In this document: one piece after another, positions 63,504 to 64,000 of the stretch
How the letters are laid out: each line of letters opens with the position of its first letter
Numbering within the stretch: position 1 is the first letter of the stretch
Assembly: GCA_018401465.1 (NCBI GenBank)
Contig: JAGYKE010000005.1
Coordinates: 124,001-188,000, forward strand
Origin: Aestuariivita sp.
GTDB taxonomy: Bacteria > Pseudomonadota > Alphaproteobacteria > Rhodobacterales > Rhodobacteraceae
Reading direction: 5' to 3'
DNA length: 64,000 nt
The notes under the pieces: model-generated
What the model was told of the DNA's origin: nothing
The model's input: only the letters and a program-made list of their open reading frames with translations
Databases searched by the model: none
Translations under genes and position numbers: made by a program

Positions 63504-64000
63504 ATGTGCGGAATCGTCGGTGTGCTGGGCGATCACGAAGTGGCGCCCATCCTGGTCGAAGCACTCAAGCGGCTGGAATACCGCGGCTATGACAGCGCGG
63601 GCATTGCGACGGTGAGCAACGGTCAGCTCGACCGGCGGCGCGCGCTGGGCAAGCTGGTCAATCTGGGCGATCTTCTGGTGCATGAACCGCTGGCCGGCAA
63701 GGCAGGTATCGGTCACACCCGCTGGGCCACCCATGGCGCGCCGTCAGTCGGCAATGCGCATCCCCACCGCTCGGGCCCCGTCGCCGTCGTGCATAACGGC
63801 ATCATCGAGAATTTCCGCGACCTGCGCGCCGAACTGGCCGAAGCCGGGCTTGGTCACCAGACCGACACAGATACCGAGACCGTGGCGCTTCTGACCCACA
63901 AGCACATGCTTGACGGGCTGGCCCGGGTCGAGGCCGCGATGCGCACGGTCGACCGGCTGGAAGGGGCCTATGCGCTGGCCTTCCTTTTCGACGGAGAAGA
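63504..64000 (+). CDS. glmS: Glutamine--fructose-6-phosphate aminotransferase, 3' partial
   Basis: Makes glucosamine-6-phosphate, the precursor used by GlmM and GlmU. Only the first 165 residues are in the window. MCGIVGVLGDHEVAPILVEA gives the catalytic N-terminal Cys after Met removal; EYRGYDSAGIA, GHTRWATHG and HNGIIENFRDLR are the glutaminase-domain signatures, in the usual order. The isomerase domain lies beyond base 64000. It is probably co-transcribed with glmU. Confidence 0.96.
   Translation, partial: MCGIVGVLGDHEVAPILVEALKRLEYRGYDSAGIATVSNGQLDRRRALGKLVNLGDLLVHEPLAGKAGIGHTRWATHGAPSVGNAHPHRSGPVAVVHNGIIENFRDLRAELAEAGLGHQTDTDTETVALLTHKHMLDGLARVEAAMRTVDRLEGAYALAFLFDGE

Overview
The window looks like chromosomal DNA from a high-GC alphaproteobacterium of the order Rhodobacterales (Rhodobacteraceae/Roseobacteraceae). 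The evidence is a split nuoC/nuoD, a nuo operon loaded with extra small reading frames and followed by birA, coaX and an RNase J gene (an arrangement known from Paracoccus and Rhodobacter), a tatABC block beside DUF815 and DUF1194 genes, and a leucine-degradation (liu) cluster. I see no rRNA, tRNA, CRISPR array, insertion sequence or prophage. Gene density is very high: no gap exceeds 300 bases, and many neighbours overlap by 1-4 bases (ATGA, GTGA, TGATG), so translational coupling is probably common.

Layout. (1) 1-4321, plus strand: end of an unknown gene, pyrC, pyrE and dnaB (pyrimidine synthesis and replication). (2) 4337-19120, minus strand: an nlpD-pcm-surE block, an SDR gene, a PilP/GspC-like fragment-sized gene, purF, cvpA, radA, a coiled-coil membrane protein, an alr-mlaE-mlaF-pqiA operon, and tatABC followed by DUF815 and DUF1194 genes. 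(3) 19339-28449, mixed strands: a WYL regulator, an orphan ABC ATPase, an atypical SDR, a Hint-domain protein, a double universal stress protein, prfC, a glycosyltransferase and an RhlE-like helicase. (4) 50490 down to 28450, minus strand: about 22 kb with all 14 complex I subunit genes (nuoA-N), nine interspersed small genes, then birA, coaX and rnj. (5) 51026-59973, mostly minus strand: the liu cluster (isovaleryl-CoA dehydrogenase, an acyl-CoA synthetase, both 3-methylcrotonyl-CoA carboxylase subunits, methylglutaconyl-CoA hydratase, HMG-CoA lyase), interrupted by an oppositely oriented ompW-like gene. (6) 60099-64000: a DegT-family aminotransferase, gph, then glmU and the start of glmS on the plus strand.

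The main functional themes are respiration (complex I), leucine catabolism that feeds acetyl-CoA and acetoacetate into it, envelope biogenesis (alanine racemase, Mla-type lipid transport, NlpD, Tat export, GlmU/GlmS) and nucleotide synthesis.

Most interesting non-routine signals: a nearly identical 86-residue helix-hairpin-helix module present both at the C terminus of NuoE and in the next gene of the operon; a family of dispersed CAAATATCCCGG-type boxes, each next to a different hairpin and mostly downstream of minus-strand genes; mutually exclusive hairpins before the TTG-started purF; a well-formed liuA promoter whose start point is covered by a perfect palindrome; and several enzymes that keep their fold but have lost textbook catalytic residues (NlpD, two SDRs, the Hint protein). 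No clearly new defence, mobile or biosynthetic system is visible. All motif and family statements are from reading the sequence by eye; no database was searched.
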